From NCBI GenBank assembly GCA_009704065.1, contig WLEX01000053.1, forward strand, positions 1 through 8,072: a stretch of 8,072 nucleotides of DNA. Direction: 5' to 3'. Both the position numbers and the translations under genes were made by a program. This DNA is from Actinomycetota bacterium. Its GTDB lineage: Bacteria; Actinomycetota; Acidimicrobiia; Acidimicrobiales; Ilumatobacteraceae. Below, one piece after another: positions 6,175 to 8,072 of the stretch. Below the pieces are notes generated by a model, which worked only from the letters and a program-made list of their open reading frames with translations, did no database searches and was not told the DNA's origin. Each line of letters opens with the position of its first letter. Position 1 is the stretch's first letter.

Positions 6175-7284
6175 ATGATTAGTTCCTTCGACGACTACCC
6201 CATTCATCAAACCTCTGAGCCGGTGGCCCATCCTGTTTCGGGCGACCCAAGTCACTATGACCGTTACTTTTTTAATGGGTACTCGCGATCAGGCGACATT
6301 TTCTTCGCTGCGGCAATGGGTTTGTATCCGAACCGTCATGTGATGGATGCCTCCTTCAGTGTGATCATTAATAATGAGCAAATCAATGTTCATTCGTCTG
6401 CTCGTGCGCCCCATGACCGTATGAAGTGCACTTCTATTGGTCCAATATCAATAGAGATTCTCATCCCTCTTCAGAGTCATCGTTTATTGGTGGATTCGCC
6501 CGAACATGGATTACGTGCCGACATCACCTACAACGCAACAACATTGGCCTACGAGGAGCCTCCATTTCTTGTTCGCAGTGGTAACCGAACCACCATGGAG
6601 TACACCCGGCTTACACAGTTAGGAAATTGGACTGGTTGGATTGAGGTTGACGGAACTCGCATAGAGATTTCTCCCCACAATGTTCTCGGCTCTCGCGACC
6701 GGTCCTGGGGTATTCGTGGAATCGGCGAAAGAGTGCAGATGGGTGCACCAATGAATACCGCACCACAGTTTTATTGGTTGTGGGCACCAGTGTGTTTTGA
6801 CACATTTGGAACTGTCTTCGATGTGAACGAGTACGCCGACGGACAACGTTGGCACGAGTCGGGAGCAATGCTCATCGGTGCAGACACAATCAAACATGCG
6901 CATTCAGTCACATATGACTACACCTGGGAACACGGAACACGACGATCACATCAGTTTGATCTCACGTACAACTTCGCAAAAGACAGTGCATCAATGACCT
7001 TTACACCACTTGTGCATTTCCAAATGGTGGGACTGGGGTATCTAAGCCCCGACTGGGGCCACGGAAATTGGAAAGGTGAAAGTGCTACGGGTGGAGAGAG
7101 ATTCACCATCCCTGTAGCCAATCCGATGGCAATGACTCATCTACACACACAGACGTTAAGCAAAGTTGTGTGCACCCTGAGCAATGGAGAGGTACATGAG
7201 GGAATCGGCGTACTAGAAACTTTGGTTCTTGGCGCACACGAACCATCAGGATTTACTGGAATGGATGACGGCTACACGGGTTGA
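6175..7284 (+). CDS. Uncharacterised 369-residue protein, possibly CrtC/AttH lipocalin-like (DUF7064/DUF7065 type)
   Basis: I do not recognise an assigned function. The protein is soluble-looking, with no signal peptide or membrane helix, is rich in aromatic and short beta-type segments, and has blocks such as DRYFFNGY at 29-36, FFAAAMGLYPNR at 43-54, GPISIEI from 89, and RDRSWGIRG at 174-182. The last resembles the RDRSWG motif of actinobacterial proteins with tandem DUF7064/DUF7065 domains and, more distantly, the two-domain lipocalin fold of carotenoid 1,2-hydratase (CrtC) and AttH. That suggests binding or hydration of a hydrophobic substrate such as an isoprenoid or lipid, which is inference. 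The frame continues about 100 codons upstream through ctaA on the other strand, but ATG 6175 has a TACGGT hexamer 7 nt before it. It converges on the SDR gene with a 3-nt gap. Confidence 0.75.
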   Translation: MISSFDDYPIHQTSEPVAHPVSGDPSHYDRYFFNGYSRSGDIFFAAAMGLYPNRHVMDASFSVIINNEQINVHSSARAPHDRMKCTSIGPISIEILIPLQSHRLLVDSPEHGLRADITYNATTLAYEEPPFLVRSGNRTTMEYTRLTQLGNWTGWIEVDGTRIEISPHNVLGSRDRSWGIRGIGERVQMGAPMNTAPQFYWLWAPVCFDTFGTVFDVNEYADGQRWHESGAMLIGADTIKHAHSVTYDYTWEHGTRRSHQFDLTYNFAKDSASMTFTPLVHFQMVGLGYLSPDWGHGNWKGESATGGERFTIPVANPMAMTHLHTQTLSKVVCTLSNGEVHEGIGVLETLVLGAHEPSGFTGMDDGYTG

Positions 7285-7287
7285 TCG

Positions 7288-8072
7288 TTATGCGTGTGCA
7301 ATAGACATGCCGCCATCAACAACAAGTGCAGCGCCATTTACAAACGAAGCAGCCGGTAGACACAGACTCAATGTCATGTGGGCTACTTCTTCAGGTTGTC
7401 CGTAGCGACGAACCGGCACTTTTCTTCGGGCGTATTTCTGCTTGGCTTCTTCAGGAATTCCTTGTGTCATGCCAGTTTCGATTGGGCCAGGACAAACAGC
7501 GTTCACAGTGATGTTGTGACGACCCAGCTCTACGGCGAAGCTTTTCGTCAGTCCGATGACTGCATGTTTTGCCGCCGTGTAAGCAGCAAGACCACCGGTT
7601 GCTACCAATGCTTCCGTGGATGCGATATTCACCACTCGCCCACCTTGTGGTGCAAGCAACAAGTACGGGAGACATTCGCGAATGAAATGCGCATGAGCCG
7701 AAACGTTGATCTCGAATGTCTCTTCCCAGTTCAAGGTGAAAGTCTCGATATCCGAGTGCACCGAGGAGATCCGACTGATACCTGCGTTATTGACGAGAAT
7801 GTCTACTCCGCCCCACCTTGACACCATCTGATCAATAATCGCGCAACGGTCGCTATGGTCGGCCACGCTTCCGGCACGACTCTCGACACGATCTTTCCCG
7901 TGTGCAGCAACAATCTCGGATTCCACGCCCTGGAGGGCATCTGCATCCCAATCCGTGATCATGATGCGAGCTCCTTCGTCTGCAAAGAGCATGGCTGTGG
8001 CACGTCCCATGCCACTTCCGGCTCCAGTTATCAGAACCCTTGCTCCTTCAACGCTTCGCGAAAGCTGAGTCA
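7288..8072 (-). CDS. Short-chain dehydrogenase/reductase, N-terminus beyond right edge
   Basis: A classical SDR oxidoreductase of about 261 visible codons, the usual family length, so only a few N-terminal residues are missing. The frame stays open to the window edge, past the internal ATG at 8010, which would cut the nucleotide-binding motif in two. Visible in order: VLITGAGSGMGR (TGxxxGxG Rossmann loop), ITDWDAD with an Asp after strand 2 that favours NAD(H) over NADP(H), LVNNAGIS, the active site with Ser in NIAST and YTAAK (Tyr codon 7579-7581, Lys codon 7567-7569), PGPIETGM, and C-terminal NGAALVVDGGM. It resembles FabG and 3-hydroxyacyl-CoA or hydroxysteroid dehydrogenases; the substrate is not determinable here. 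It is on the opposite strand to the 369-residue gene, so not its operon partner. Confidence 0.9.
   Translation of the reverse strand, partial: TQLSRSVEGARVLITGAGSGMGRATAMLFADEGARIMITDWDADALQGVESEIVAAHGKDRVESRAGSVADHSDRCAIIDQMVSRWGGVDILVNNAGISRISSVHSDIETFTLNWEETFEINVSAHAHFIRECLPYLLLAPQGGRVVNIASTEALVATGGLAAYTAAKHAVIGLTKSFAVELGRHNITVNAVCPGPIETGMTQGIPEEAKQKYARRKVPVRRYGQPEEVAHMTLSLCLPAASFVNGAALVVDGGMSIAHA

Noticed and set aside
7274..7297. ACACG...CGTGT across the convergent ends of the 369-residue gene and the SDR gene
   Set aside because: Arms are only 5 bp with a 14-nt loop and no following T run, so it is too weak to call a terminator.

Overview
This is an ordinary chromosomal stretch from a bacterium that is most likely an actinobacterium. 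The main pointer is the CBS-containing GuaB1-type enzyme, whose N-terminus and active-site loop match mycobacterial GuaB1. The heme A synthase also has an Asn in the first histidine-ligand motif, as I recall for actinobacterial CtaA. Base composition is moderate (about half G+C by eye) and packing is extreme, which suggests a streamlined, perhaps aquatic lineage such as the Acidimicrobiia. That taxonomic placement is inference.

Layout: (1) 1-1561, minus strand: a two-gene nucleotide unit, guaB1 (GMP reductase type) followed 3 nt later by the start of cmk (cytidylate kinase), which runs off the left edge. (2) 1589-3195, plus strand: an alpha/beta hydrolase overlapping tsaC/sua5 (tRNA t6A synthesis) by 4 nt. 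(3) 3192-4526, minus strand: a crotonase-superfamily protein followed by a small J-domain protein. (4) 4546-5232, plus strand: a histidine phosphatase. (5) 5238-6098, minus strand: ctaA (heme A synthase). (6) 6175-7284, plus strand: an uncharacterised 369-residue protein. (7) 7288 to the right edge, minus strand: a short-chain dehydrogenase missing its N-terminus.

The genes switch strand at almost every unit. Head-to-head pairs are separated by only 27, 19 and 76 nt; tail-to-tail pairs overlap by 3 nt or sit 5 and 3 nt apart. No stretch over 300 bases lacks a gene. I see no rRNA, tRNA, CRISPR array, insertion sequence, phage gene or convincing terminator hairpin.

The genes form no single pathway: they cover nucleotide metabolism, tRNA modification, acyl-CoA chemistry, proteostasis and respiratory-chain cofactor synthesis. 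I found no defence or other novel multi-gene system. The most interesting signal is regulatory. None of the starts I examined has a clear Shine-Dalgarno sequence, and four of the six unit-leading genes with a visible start have a TANNNT (-10-like) hexamer 6-7 nt before the start codon. That is the arrangement expected for leaderless transcripts, and at one divergent pair two such hexamers overlap back to back.
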